This document shows, one piece after another, positions 21,493 to 33,481 of a stretch of DNA of 64,000 nucleotides. The stretch comes from Cymodocea nodosa. Lineage: Eukaryota; Streptophyta; Magnoliopsida; Alismatales; Cymodoceaceae. The DNA lies in the NCBI GenBank assembly GCA_036874045.1, contig CM072344.1, positions 6,358,501 through 6,422,500 on the forward strand, given 5' to 3'. The stretch's first letter is position 1. Every line of letters begins with the position of its first letter. The translations under genes and the position numbers were made by a program. A model generated the notes under the pieces. The model was given only the letters and a program-made list of their open reading frames with translations, made no database searches and was not told where the DNA came from.

Positions 21493-23328
21493 TGTTTAGG
21501 GTTGTTAAGTTAAATTAGAAACTGTTTGATTTGTTTTTATGCTTATATTAATAAATTCTTTTAAAAGTAAACAAACAACATTTCACACAAATTAGATATT
21601 AAGTCCAATTTGTATTTTAACTGTAAGTGCACAATGTATATTGTATTTGTGTGCAATTACAGGTCGATCCCACAGAGATTGAGTAAGAATTGTGTACTAT
21701 TCTGATTTTTATATTGGAGTTTATATATATTCAGTTAAGCACTCCGTTGAGTTACAATTAACTCAACAGACTTAATTCATGGAGTTATGGTTAACTCAAT
21801 AAACTAACCTTATGGACTTAACTCCACAAGCCTACCTTTCTAGTTAAATACTGCTATTTACAAAGGAATTCGACCAACCATTGGGTGGTTCCACAGAATG
21901 TAAATAACATCAATTAAGCTCTTTAATGTTAGTTAATATTAGATTTTTCAATAAGCAACACTAACATTCAGATATTTCAAACAGTAACCATAAAAATCTT
22001 TAAGTATTTAGAATGAATCAATTTCAATAAACAATAAAACTATTTTCTATTTTCTTAATCAAACGAACATAAAAAATTCACAATACTAACAATGATAACG
22101 TTAATCATGATACAAAACAAACAATACAACACTTTAATACTAAATGTAAATACAAATAATTTGTTGTTTTTGGTATTTTTGTTTTGATATGTTCCTAAAG
22201 ATGAGCGAAAGGTGAAATGTAAAAATCTCTATTAAAAGTAAAAACTTTCATCACTACATGCAATGCGATTACACCACTGAAAACTTAATCACTTATAATC
22301 TTGCCTCCTCTCCCTATAAAATCGCGAATCAAGAATTGTACGATGATCTCCTCTTCAGCATACTAGCATCAACTCAAAACCAAGGCTAGAAGCTTTACGA
22401 TCTCTTGAGATATGAGTCGATGCTTGGTGAAAATGGCTTCCCTTCCTGTAATATGATCACTCCTCACAGTGGTTGTCAGTCACTGTGTTTGGCTCAGAAT
22501 CAACCCAACATCTAGAAAGTATCCTCACAGACCTTCGTTGGTTGGTGATTTTGGTGGTGGTGTAGAGCTTCAAGGAACTTTTGATGCTTCTTGCAGTTAG
22601 CGCAGTTCTCCACCTACACACACACACTTCTTCAACTTTCTCCTCTTCTTTTATATTTCTTTCAGTAATAACTGCTTTTGCTTAAATGATCGGTTGGATT
22701 TCCTTCCTTCATATCAACGATGGTGATTTCTTCTTCATTCCACGAGTAAATTCCTACATGATACGTGCAATTGTGGTTTTCCTTCGAATTTATTGTTTCT
22801 ACAACTATTATAGTGGCATATTAGAAAACAAATGATCCATGGAGTTAGTGTAACTCAATGGACTTACTTCGTTGATTTAACTATAAAACACGTGCATAAT
22901 TCTAACTTAACGAGTTCAGATGTTTTGGATACTTACAAACCTAACTATTCGATGCTCAAACACATTTTAGATAGTTACTAGACAACTTACCGAACATTCA
23001 CTTAAGTCATGCATTAAGGTTTTAACATGTGTACTCTAGGAAATAATAAAATATTCTTTAAGCATTTAAAACATAACTATCTAGTACATGTAATATAACT
23101 CTCCGAAATAACAGAACATTCAGATACTTAAGAATTAAAAACCTGTAATTCACTAACAGTTCAGAAATGTACTTAATTAATGCTAATTCCTTGAAATTAT
23201 ATAGATTCTTTCATTAAAGCATATAACAGTGCAATTACATAATGGCTTAATTCTCATATGATAAGCTAATTATTATGCAATTAACCATCATTTAACCATT
23301 AATATTATGCACTTTTTCATTCTAAACA
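21493..23328 (-). repeat. Gypsy LTR A (3' LTR of unit 1)
   Basis: In minus orientation it starts TGTTTAGAATG (23328) after the polypurine tract and ends CTAAACA (21493). It is 1,836 bp and lacks about 130 bp present in LTRs B and C; the gap near 22893-22897 is flanked by ACACGTG repeats. Confidence 0.88.
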
Positions 23329-23341
23329 CTTCCCCCATACT
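23329..23341 (-). other. Polypurine tract before LTR A
   Basis: In minus orientation AGTATGGGGGAAG adjoins the TG start of LTR A. Identical tracts stand at 38256-38268 (LTR B) and 62603-62615 (LTR C). Confidence 0.85.
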
Positions 23342-24480
23342 TAAATTTTACTAGTCCCTTTGCAAACTACTAAGATCTAACTAGTTGGTCTTTCTAAAGT
23401 GTTAGAACTAATTCTTCATTTTTTTTCTTTTCTTTAGAATACACAAATTAGATTAATATAAAGATATTCTGTATTTTTCAGTAATCTATTTTAACATTGT
23501 TTTCTCCTCTTCAACCTACAAATATATTTAAACATATGTAAATTACATAAAAAATATATTAGCATCACATAGGTGGTAATTATATTATCATTTTTTTCTT
23601 TTCAAACATCTGTTATCTTGAATTTTCCAATATGATTTCCAGAATAAATTTCAACTACATACGAATCAAAACACAATCCAACTCAATATGATTAAAACAA
23701 GAATAATAATGAATTGTATCTCAAATAAACAACTTTAAAAGTCTAATATAGATTCATACTTTAGTAATCTTAAATAACAGAAAATATACTCAATTCAAAA
23801 GATATCTGTATTTCACAAAACACCTTTATCTTTTCAGAACAGTATATGCATATTTGTACTTTAAAAGTTAATTTGAAAAGCTTGAATCATACAAGAACTT
23901 TCTAGCATACCCATGTATCGAGCTTTCAGTCAACAATCCCAGATCTGATAAGGATCATAGGTTGCCAAATTTAAAGAGTCCTTTTCCAAGTCAACAATCC
24001 TTACATCCTATCTGCTCAAGTACAAAAGGCTCGTGATCAAACAAATCAATAAACTCTCAAAGTTTTTCTCTTTTTTCCTCTTTTTTTCTTTTCAATACAG
24101 TATATATATATATTTCATTCACACAGATGCAATAAAACACAAATCTCATATAATCCTGCTTCTATAATTTACTGAAAACATGAATTCATATCAATAAGCT
24201 CATACTTTTTCTATAGTTTAATAAGATTTACACAAATTATTCTACAAGTTTAATTAATCAAATTAAATGTATCCTTGATCATATGTATTTCATTTAATCC
24301 AAAAATCAACAATTTAGCTCTTTTAGTATTTTAGATAATTTATTGAGTTTCAATTAAGCATTCTTATTTCTTTTAAAATTGTGAAACTGTTAAACTCATA
24401 AAATTTAGCAAAAACATAAGATACTATATCCAAATTTGTATTAATAGTAAAATTATGTAGCATCTTATATATGATTCTCA
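23342..24480 (-). other. Gypsy unit 1 3' spacer shared with Sirevirus-like copia
   Basis: Non-coding. In minus orientation it aligns over about 1.1 kb with the post-pol spacer of copia-1 (7790-8711) and copia-3 (47345-48430). Landmarks are TAGTATCTTA, ATTAAACTTGTAGAATAATTT, TTTGTGTTTTATTGCAT, TTGAGAGTTTATTGA and TTGTATGATTCAAGCTTTTC. It lies next to the polypurine tract here but between pol and the extra ORF in copia. Confidence 0.82.
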
Positions 24481-25285
24481 ATTATCGGATAGTTACAGTT
24501 CTTAAAAATTTGATAATCTCAATTATCGGATAGTTACAGCAAATTCATAATAATAAAAAATTTCAATTTCTACAAAAATTTGCAGCACAATCCTAGTTCC
24601 TCTAATTAACAAAATTACTTGGATTTTAATCTAATTACCTCCCCCCATACCTATATTTTGTATTGTCCTCAATGTAAAAGATTTTACAATAAATACAGTA
24701 AATGTTAGTAGGCATGAATATTGTTTTGTTGACTTAGCACCTAACTCAACGAACTTAATTCGTTGAGTTAATGAATAACTCCACAAACTGAGTTTAAATG
24801 TAAATTTATGATAAGTAATCAATTACATACCTTGTTCTTTTGTATGTCCTTCAATATCTTCTAACTTTTGATTCTAAAAAACTTTTCATTCACACATAAA
24901 AGCAGAATATATAACAAACTAACAATTTAACAACAAAACATAAATTGTTGAATCAGTGTCTTGTGTGGAACCCAAGCTCCTATACTTTTGGTGGCTCACA
25001 AGCAAGTTAGTTGGTTTCCCAAAATAGATACCAACAAATTAGATTGATATTTTGTTTTTCTTTTCTTTTTCTTATAAAATAAAACCAAAACTAAAAATTT
25101 TCTTTCTTCTTTCTTTTTTCTAAAAATAAATGTAGAGTACACACAACATTAAAAGTACAAAATCAAAATTTAAGAACATGATTGAAAAGTTGTAACAAAT
25201 GGAATAAACGTGTTAGTCTAAACAAACTTTTTAGGCATAATTCTTCTTGTTATTAATTCTGTTTTAATGCAGTCAGCTTTCCTTT
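24481..25285 (-). other. Unit 1 spacer between F-box gene and shared 3' spacer
   Basis: AT-rich, no convincing ORF. On the minus strand AACAAGGTATGTAATTG near 24820-24836 looks like a plant 5' splice site and is kept in unit 2 (near 39745). Inverted AACTCAACGAAC / TTCGTTGAGTTA motifs lie at 24733-24765. Confidence 0.6.
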
Positions 25286-26316
25286 TTAACTTGTAAACTT
25301 GTAGATATTATCAATACTAAATATAAGTGTATTACCATTAATAAATTGAAATGTAGAAAGGGATCCTCTTCTGTTCCAAGATAATGTAGTTGTTTCTATT
25401 TCTACATATATTTCAATATATTCTTCTTCCCACTTCCATTCATTTAGGTCTTTCATAATCCGTATTTGAAATTTCATTAGTTCATCCCACCATCTTATCA
25501 AACATAAAGTAGGATCATCATATTCATTATACCACATTCCTAATTGAATTTTATCATGTTCTGTAGATGGTGGTTTAATTATATCACTAGGTATAGGCAA
25601 TATTTCTATAAAGTCATCATCATAACTATCTATGCTTACTATGTATAAATCAAATCTAAATGCAACTGATATATTTGTGACAAAATATATATATCCATCA
25701 AGTATGACATGTATGATGTTAATTAATGCTTTCTATCCTAGATATATCATAGTATTTTCAGTCCAAGATCTATTCAGAAAATTATACACACTTAAGCATA
25801 AATCCTCATCTCAATTTCCAGTTGGTCTCTAGTAATACAATTTTTCAGGAATTGTCGAATTTTTATCAGAAAATATTAAAGCTAACCTACAATTATCAGT
25901 TGGTACTTCAAATCTATTAGGCCTTCCTATATTTCATTCTTCTCTAGTGATAGGATTTCTAATCAAAATATTAGATAACAGAATTACATACCTTGGTTTG
26001 GTTCTATAAATAATTAATCCTTCATCGATTCCCATAATATGATCTATTCCTTCTAATGTATTGGGTGAAATTCTAGTAGTTTCTTCCATATTCAGATATT
26101 CAGATATTCATAGCTGATTGAACTACGATTAAATGACTTCCATAAAAATCCATCTCTAATATTAGTCATTTTTGCAACTTATAGTCCATGAAAATATTTT
26201 TCTCTAACACATTCTTTAATTTCCTTTAACACACAACACAATCTACATAGATCTTTAGCTGATAAGTTACTCAGTACTTTCCTCAATACATCTAGTAGTA
26301 ATTTCATCAATTCCAT
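25286..26316 (-). pseudogene. Captured F-box protein gene, unit 1 copy
   Basis: F-box proteins link substrates to SCF ubiquitin ligases. The minus-strand ATG at 26316 opens with an F-box of the form LLLDVLRKVLSNLS followed by KDLCRLCCV. Later parts match the unit 2 copy, including YNEYDDPTLCLIRWWDEL (about 25480-25530) and WNRRGSLSTF; the frame closes at TAA 25286-25288. The copy is broken by stops and by a small duplication (ATTCAGATATTC) near 26093-26110. An acceptor-like sequence lies just upstream, as in unit 2. The family cannot be refined beyond F-box with an associated C-terminal domain. It lies in the same orientation as the retroelement, between the second gag part and the 3' spacer. 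Confidence 0.75.
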
Positions 26317-26534
26317 CTGTTGTGATTCTTTATAACATAAACAAAATTTAGTAGAGATAAAATTAACATAGCTACTTACTTACCCTCATGGAGTTAAGTC
26401 ATAACTCAATGGCCTAAGTTCGTTGAGTTAAGTAATAACTCTATAATACTACTAACTATAATTAAACTTACATTTTTTTCTTTTTATATTTTTCTACTTA
26501 CTATATTATACATAGTTGCTTCAATTACACTACT
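26317..26534 (-). other. Spacer between second gag part and F-box gene, unit 1
   Basis: On the minus strand GAGGGTAAGTAAG near 26378-26390 is a strong 5' splice-site match, followed about 60 bp later by an acceptor-like end. It also contains inverted CGTTGAGTTA motifs (26400-26440). Confidence 0.55.
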
Positions 26535-27872
26535 TCATTCAGTTTCCCTCCCAAAGGAGGTATCAATTTCATTAACAGTTCTATTGACAGGGTTAGGTAT
26601 TACTTGCATTGGCAATCCTCTACTAGGTCTAACTTCTATTGATTCCTTCTATCTAATGGGTATATTTCTATTCATATTTTGATTTAAATGGCAGTATTTC
26701 TAAATACATGATCTAGACAATTATTTAATTATTGAATTATCTTTTTTAACTTCTCTATTCTAGATCTTTGTTCAATTAATGCTTCATAACTTATATTTTT
26801 GTCATTTATATTTTCTCCTCCCTGAAAATTGTTATTTTTCCAAGATAGGTTTAGGTAATTTCTCCAATTAGGGTTATAAGAATTTCTAAATTTATCTTTC
26901 TGGTTTTCAACATAGATAATATCTAAGTCATTAATATTTGCATTCTTTTCTACTAGTTTTGGATGTAATGATAACTCTTCTATTTTTTTTGTTAATTTAG
27001 TTAATTTAACTTCAAGCATAGTGCTTGAATCTATTTCATGCATTCCCCTTAGCAATATTCTTTTATCTATAATAGCTTCAGCCAAGTTTTCCCACTGAGT
27101 AGTTCTTTTTGCAAACTTTTTCTAAGTATGCCCATGTTTCTTCACTTCACAGTTTTAAAAATCCATACTGATAGGTAGATTCTAATAAAGATTTAGTTGA
27201 AACATCTATGCCTTCATAAATTATACCTATTAATTATGCTTTACTCATTGCATAATGTGGACATTGAGTTAGTAAATCTTTAAATATTTCCAGAATGATT
27301 CTCCCTATTTTTGGCTACACATTAATATTTACCTTTTTCCTTTTAATCGTTTGGTGCGTTGGATAATATTTTTCTAGAAAAATAGAGCAAAATTCAGTTA
27401 TGCAGAAATTGAATTAGGCGATAAAGTATATAACCATCTCTTAGCTATGTCTTTTAAAGCAAAAGGGATATATCTAAGTTTAATAACATCAATACTCATG
27501 TTCGGCATTTTCATCATTTGACAAACTTCATTAAATTCTCTAAGAAAATAATAGGCATCTTCTGTTTCTAATCCATAAAAGTGTGGCAATTGACTAATAT
27601 AATTAGATTTCAATTCAAACCTATCTCCCTCAAAGTTTGGCAATCGAATACATGAAGGTTCATCAACTAATTCAGAATATAGAATTTTCCCTAATGGTTT
27701 TTCTACTAGAGCAGCCATATCTTCATTTTCTTTTAAAGAAAAGTTAGCTACACCCTTAAGGATTTTGTTAAAGTCCAATTCAAAAAATATTTCAATATGC
27801 CTTTGTATTGAATAATCCTATGTAGGTGTTTTTACTAATCATTTAGTGCTAGGAGAATGAATCCATGTGCTC
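26535..27872 (-). pseudogene. Second gag N-part lying after the env-position ORF, unit 1
   Basis: Minus strand. The retrotransposon gag domain is clear: FELKSNYISQLPHF, then DAYYFLREFNEVCQMMKM, then KDIAKRWLYTLSP, as in Athila gag. A middle part follows (NSYNPNWRNYLNLSW, then a coiled segment RIEKLKKIIQ), ending at TGA 26535-26537. Stops and a frameshift near 27370 break it. The first ATG of the unit 2 copy is lost here by a 2-base deletion. The gag C-part and protease of the same unit lie upstream of pol at 35081-36304, so this N-part is displaced by some 8 kb. A TATAAATA match lies near 28050 on the same strand. Confidence 0.82.
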
Positions 27873-28922
27873 AAACTCTTAACATAAAGTAAAAATAGTA
27901 GAAGATTAATTACATACCAATCTAAAGCATTGTTTTCAATAAATAGTTGTTGACGGATGAAGTTGAATTAGCTACTTCTCCTTCCAGTTCCCCAACGAAT
28001 TTTGTTTTCTTTCCTCAAGTCCTGGTAACTAGTAAATAACATTTTGTTCTATATTTATAATGCACGTCCATAAGGAAAATGAATCTTGTTGTAAGAACGT
28101 GTCTTATAACGTGCAGTATAGTTCCTATTTTTATGGATATGTGTTCCACTTCTAATTTCAAATTCCAATAATTGTTAAACCCACGAAGTTTCGTTCGTAG
28201 CTAAAAGAATAACTGTTCAGCTTAATCCACGAACTAACCTCGTTGAGTTACAGTTAACTCAACGGACGAGCCTTGGTTACTGTTTCTAACTCAACGAACT
28301 AATCTCGTTGAGTTACAGCTAACTCAATAGACTAGCTTCGTCGCTTATTTGCTAACTCCACAGACTAACTTTGTTGAGTTACAGATAACTCAACAAAGTG
28401 ACCTTATATTTTATTATGGACCTCATGGAGTTAAGGTTAACACAACAGACTTACTTCGTTGAGTTAATACTTAGCAAATTTTGTAAAACTTACTCCTTGT
28501 ATTAACTTCAATATATTTTCTCTTGCATTTTATCAACTTAAATAAAGTTAAATACATTTTATTAATGTAGTGTTCTAATTTAAACTCATTTAAATCTGAA
28601 CATTATATGCATATTTAACTTACAGTTCATTTCCTATTATGTAGAATTTACATTTTATTTTTCAATATGCAGATATATTCAAGCATTAACCAATCATCGT
28701 GCATTAACCATGTCATTAATAAAATTTGTAAAACTTTTAAACAGTCTTGCACATCTTTAAACCACTATATAATATTTGATTCAATATAGTTCTCAATTAT
28801 ATCATTCATTCATAAACATTAATTCAGAAACATTTGAAGTTCAAACATTCATATATATAAATAGTTTACATTTACATATAATCAGACTTTTTTTTTCAGT
28901 ATAAGTAGATGAACAATACATT
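27873..28922 (-). other. Spacer between env-position ORF and second gag part, unit 1
   Basis: No ORF. It holds the densest cluster of the inverted motif: CGTTGAGTTA (28241-28250) facing TTAACTCAACG (28254-28264), with further pairs to about 28465. On the minus strand ATTATAAATATAG near 28050 is TATA-like, and TTGGTATGTAATT near 27920 resembles a 5' splice site. Confidence 0.6.
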
Positions 28923-31127
28923 TTAATCTTTCTTCCTATGTTCATCTACTTCCTTCTAGAGCTTTTCTAATTATTGTTCTAACTGATTTATATGTTCTAT
29001 AACTCCTGTAATGCCTCTAGAAGATACAGTCATCTCAACAGCAACATAATTTTTGAATTCTTTCACTAAAATGGCTCTAGATCTTATCCTTTTAGACGTC
29101 CATTTCGTGAAATCAATACTATCCACCATCAGTAGTAGAATCAGATCTCTAAAAAATAATTTCTTCTTTACTGCTCTCAGTTTGGAGATAAATACTTTGT
29201 ACCAATTAACTTGAATTCTGTTCACAACTACATATGTGGTCCACTTGACAAATTGACTAAGTTCAATGTCGTGGCATTGTCTTTGATAAACAGTTTTTAC
29301 CAGTATGGTTGCAACCATGTGTGTCTTTCCATTTAAGTACTTAAATCTGTTCAGTAATGGCACACTAGGGTCGATGGCTATGCACTGTTTAATTTCCTAT
29401 TCAGCCCATTCCACTGTAGTTGTTTCTTCCAGAATTTCAATTTCTTCATTTCTCAGTTCGAAAATATTGTGGAGAAGCTCTAGTGTTATTAGTATATCAG
29501 CTTGCTCCACGTTGGAAATTAATCCTCTTTCTCCTCTCAAATTAGCATAAAAACAAGACACTAGATTTTCATATACTACATGCCCTCTTTGTTGAGAAAT
29601 AAATGCTAGTAGACCTTGAAACTCAAATAAGTCCTTAATTTCCTACATACCGTCCCAATTTACTGGTCTACTATATATAATATCATAATCCCTAATCTCT
29701 TGATATTTAGTCATTGCTTCCTAATTCCAAAAATATACTTCATTTAGAACTTGCTATAGGGAAGGGTTAGGAATTTGAATTTGTTCCTTTACTAGGGTTT
29801 GTTCTTGAATTTCTTCTTCAATTTGCTGAACTTGAGTTTGTTGGAAATGATCCAAAGATTCCTGCATTCTTGTTTCTACTTCTATCTGTGGTGGAGAGCC
29901 AGCAGAACTCTCCACTCTTTCTTCTTGAATTCTCTTAAAAATTTGCTGAAGAGTCTCTCCCTCTTCAATGGAATCTGTCGAGTCATTTCCTTTTTGTTCC
30001 ATATGTTCTTGTTCATCTTCTTCTCTTTCTTCTTCCTATTGACTACCAATCTACATTGTCACTGTTCTTTCTGATTCTATGGCAAATTGAGATGGAGTCA
30101 TGGGTAAATCAACTTCTGCCCCAACTTCAATTTCCTCTATTTGTACAAGCTGCAGACTAATTTCAGCCTATTTTTCTTCTCCGCTTTGCTCTTGTTGCTG
30201 CTCCTCCTTAGATTTAGATAATAAATCTACAAAAATGGGCTATTTATGCCCTACTATAGACATTATAGGTTCAAGTTTAATCTCTACGTGAGCTTTAGGC
30301 ACTATCTCTTTTCCTTTCCTTCTTCTAAATAATTGTGTCTGATCTTCTTCTTCTTCTTCTTCTGACACTAAGTCAACAAAACTAGACTCTGCAAGCTCTC
30401 GAGCCACAAGTACTAGCTCTTCCTGTTTTACTGTTTCTATAATTACTGGTCTCAAAGGACCAGCTTCAGTTTCTCTTACAATAGGTATGGCAGTGGCTTC
30501 TTGATGTTGTTCAACTTTAACTTTGTATTGGGCCTTTAACTTTTCTGCAACCCTCCTTTTGTGAAGTGCATCAAACACTAGATGTGCTTTAGCTACTACC
30601 AAATCTTTTGGTTCTCCTTGGTTTTTCCCAACTCAAATTGGTTCTTCAAACTCTCTTAACTCTTCTTCAGTAGAAGGCCCTATAACTACCACCCTTTCTA
30701 GTGGTTTAGGTGGTGGAATTGAAGGTCCTACTTGTTCTATTGCTGCAACTAGCATTTCTACTGTAGGTTCTTCCACTGCTTTCCTTTGTTGCTCCTTGAT
30801 TTCCCACCGGGCATGTCCAACAATATGTCTCACAAACCATAGTCTTGACATGTGCTAGATTAACTCTAGGGCAACCTCATTGTTAGGTCTAATTCTCCTT
30901 TCTCTATTTACAACAAATTTTGTTTCTACTTTGATTCTAGTTTCTACAATCTAAGGTATTCTAATATCTAAATCAACCAAAACTTTTCTCTAATAGAAGA
31001 TATCAGATTCTACATTTTCTAGTTCTTTTTCTCGTGTCGTGTTCCTGATCTTTTGACTTGTATGTCATTCTTCTGACTCTTTGAGAAACCTTGTAATGTC
31101 AACTGCCTCCCAAAACTCTAGCATCAT
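28923..31127 (-). pseudogene. Env-position ORF of gypsy unit 1
   Basis: Minus strand, from ATG 31127 (MMLEFWEAVD) to TAA 28923-28925. The N-terminal part contains EEWHT, RNTTREKE and VNRERRIRPNNEVALEL. The middle is rich in E, Q and P (about 30850-29760). The C-terminal domain has KDLFEFQGL (29610-29636), LELLHNIFELRNEE, RIQVNWYKVF and KKLFFRDL, then a leucine-zipper tail (INQLEQ, then KEVDE). The C-terminal domain aligns with the copia-1 and copia-3 extra ORFs. Several TAG/TAA codons interrupt it, mostly from CAG, CAA or TGG. No membrane segment or signal peptide was seen. It resembles the Transposase_32-type plant domain from memory; function unknown. Confidence 0.82.
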
Positions 31128-31868
31128 CTTGTCTTCGTGGTATGATGGAATGGAATGGAATCACTCTGATCTCTACTATTCTAAGCTCTAAATGATTCTA
31201 CGGATAATGCCCCCAAATCCTAAGTTCTAGTATAAATAAACCCTAAGTTTTTGGTAGGTAATCGGGACATTTTCCCACGCAAACTCTCACTCTCTCACTC
31301 ACTTCTCTCTGTGGAGCTACGATTTACTCCACGAACTAAATGTGTGGACTTAACTATAGTACTCTGTTGAGTTATAGTTAAATCAACGGAGTGAGTTCGT
31401 TAACTTATCCTAGACTCAATGGAATAAGTTTGTTAAGTATGTGTAACTCAACAGACCTCCCATAAAGTTATAACTAATAAAAATACTTATAATAACAATT
31501 TTTAATTCAATCAAGACTGAAGAATTTTTAGTCTAACCGATTTTTAATTTTTCAACATTTTAGAAGTTTCGGTCAAATCGTTATATTTCCTCGGTTGAAC
31601 CGAAATTAAATACTTTTTTCTTTCTTTTTCTTTTTTTTACTAGTTGAATCGATACCATGCTTCGGTAAAACCGATATCTTTACTTAATATAATATATAGA
31701 TTTTTTATGTTTTTATGTTTCAGTCAAACTAATGGATCCTTTCGATTGAATCATAACAATATTTTTTCTTTTAATATATGTTTTAGTGAAATCGATAATA
31801 TCTTTCGGTTGAACTGTGATTATATTTAAAATAAGTTTTTTTTTTCTAAACACAAATATATCTATCTC
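31128..31868 (-). other. Spacer between pol and env-position ORF, unit 1
   Basis: Non-coding. 31310-31460 has inverted GTTGAGTTA / TAACTCAAC motifs. 31540-31830 has a different degenerate repeat built on CGGTTGAACCG-like palindromes about every 60 bp, in a T-rich context. Unit 2 keeps both (59199-59345 and 59450-59700). Confidence 0.65.
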
Positions 31869-33481
31869 TTACTTAGTAAAGCTCAAGTAATCCTCTACTC
31901 TTACTTCTATAATTCCAAAGGAACTTTTTAGAATCTTTAGAATAGGTCTAAGTTTTTGTCCATTTACTTTAACTATATTCTGATTTTTAGGATTTTCAAT
32001 TTCAATTGCTCCATAAGAATAAATATTTCAAATTATGTAAGGCCTTGCCCATCTAGATCTTAATTTTCCTAGATGGTTATGAAGTCTAGTCATGTAAAGA
32101 TATACTTCTTGTCCTATTTCAAAAGTTTTTGGAATAATTTTCTTATCATGCCAAAACTTCATTTTCTCTTTTTCTTTTACAATTTTCGAATAAGCTTCAT
32201 TCCTAAATTCTTCTAATTCAATCAAATGCATTTTCCTATTTTCAACAGCTTGATTTAAATTAGTGTTTAGAGTTTTTAATGCCCAATAAACTTTATGTTC
32301 AATTTCAACTAGTAAATGACAACTTTTTCCATATACTAGTCTAAAAGGTGACATACCTAAGTTTGTCTTATAAGCAGTTCTATAAGCCCAAAGTGCCTCT
32401 ATCAATCTATTAGCTCAATCTGTTCTAGTAGGATTTACTATTTTTTCTAAGATTAACTTAATTTGTTTGTTTGCACTTTCTACTTGTCCACTTGTTTGCA
32501 GATGATATGATGTTGTAATTTTATGATTTACTCCATATTTTATCATTAAGGCTTCAAAACTTCTATTACAGAAATGAGTTCCTTTATCACTAATAATATT
32601 CCAAATCTAGCAATTATATTAGTTCTTATAAAATGTATTACCACTTTGTTGTCATTAGTTATTGTAGGAATAGCTTTTATCCATTTAGATACATAATCCA
32701 CCCCCAACAATATATAATTAAATTGATTAGACATAGGAAATAGACCCATAAAATCTATTCCCCACACATCAATGATTTCAACTTCAATAATAGGGTTTAG
32801 AGGCATCATATTCCTCTTTGATATTCTTCCTATTTGTTGACATCTTAAACAACTTAAGTAGTATTTATGAGCATCTTTCAATAGTGTTGGCCAATAAAAC
32901 CCACATTGCAGAATTTTGGTAGTAGTTTTTCCTAAACCAAAATGGCCTCCACATGCTTGATCATAACAGAAAGTCAATATGCTTTGATATTCAATTTCTG
33001 GAACACACCTCCTTAAAATGAGATTAGGACATTTCTTAAATAAGTATGGGTCTTCCCAATAGTAATATTTTACTCTTGAAAAGAATAATTTCATATCCTG
33101 TCTATTCCAATCCTTAGGTGTTAAACTAGTAACTAAGTAATTAACTATGTCTGCATACCAAGGCATTGTTTTTATAGTTATTAATTGTTCGTCAAGAAAA
33201 TTATCCTTAATTTCAATGTTTGATTTTTCTATTTATAATCTTGATAAATGATCTACTACTACATTCTCACAACCTTTTTTATCTTTAATTTCTAGATCAA
33301 ATTCTTATAATAATAATATCCATCGGATCAATCTAGGTTTAGTCTCTTTCTTTGCTATTAGGTGTTTTAAAGTTGAATGATCTATGTATACTATCACTTT
33401 AGCTCCAATCAGATATGATCTAAACTTTTCTAAGGCAAACACAACAGCTAATAGTTCTTTTTTAGTAGTTGTATAGTTAAC
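31869..33481 (-). pseudogene. pol: Gypsy unit 1 RNase H end and integrase
   Basis: Minus strand, closing at TAA 31869-31871. The H2C2 zinc domain reads HFGLGKTTTKILQCGFYWPT then CLRCQQIGR (about 33070-32840). Core motifs VWGIDFMG and GVDYVSKW follow. A 10-base loss near 32600 relative to unit 2 removes the second catalytic Asp region and shifts the frame. The C-terminal part ([34 protein letters not shown]) is readable from 32405 to 31869. Between 33481 and 33167 the pol frame runs on with stops only ([17 protein letters not shown]). Integrase after RNase H confirms Ty3/gypsy order. Confidence 0.88.

Noticed and set aside
28235-28470. CRISPR-like repeat array
   Set aside because: Motifs are 10 bp, inverted as well as direct, irregularly spaced and in plant retroelement DNA; no cas genes.
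29799-30074. Plus-strand ORFs over the gypsy env-position ORF (also 29305-29550, 57161-57457, 57575-57949)
   Set aside because: They are antisense shadows of the E/Q-rich minus-strand ORF; the Leu/Phe/Ser-rich composition is what antisense of Glu/Gln/Lys codons gives.
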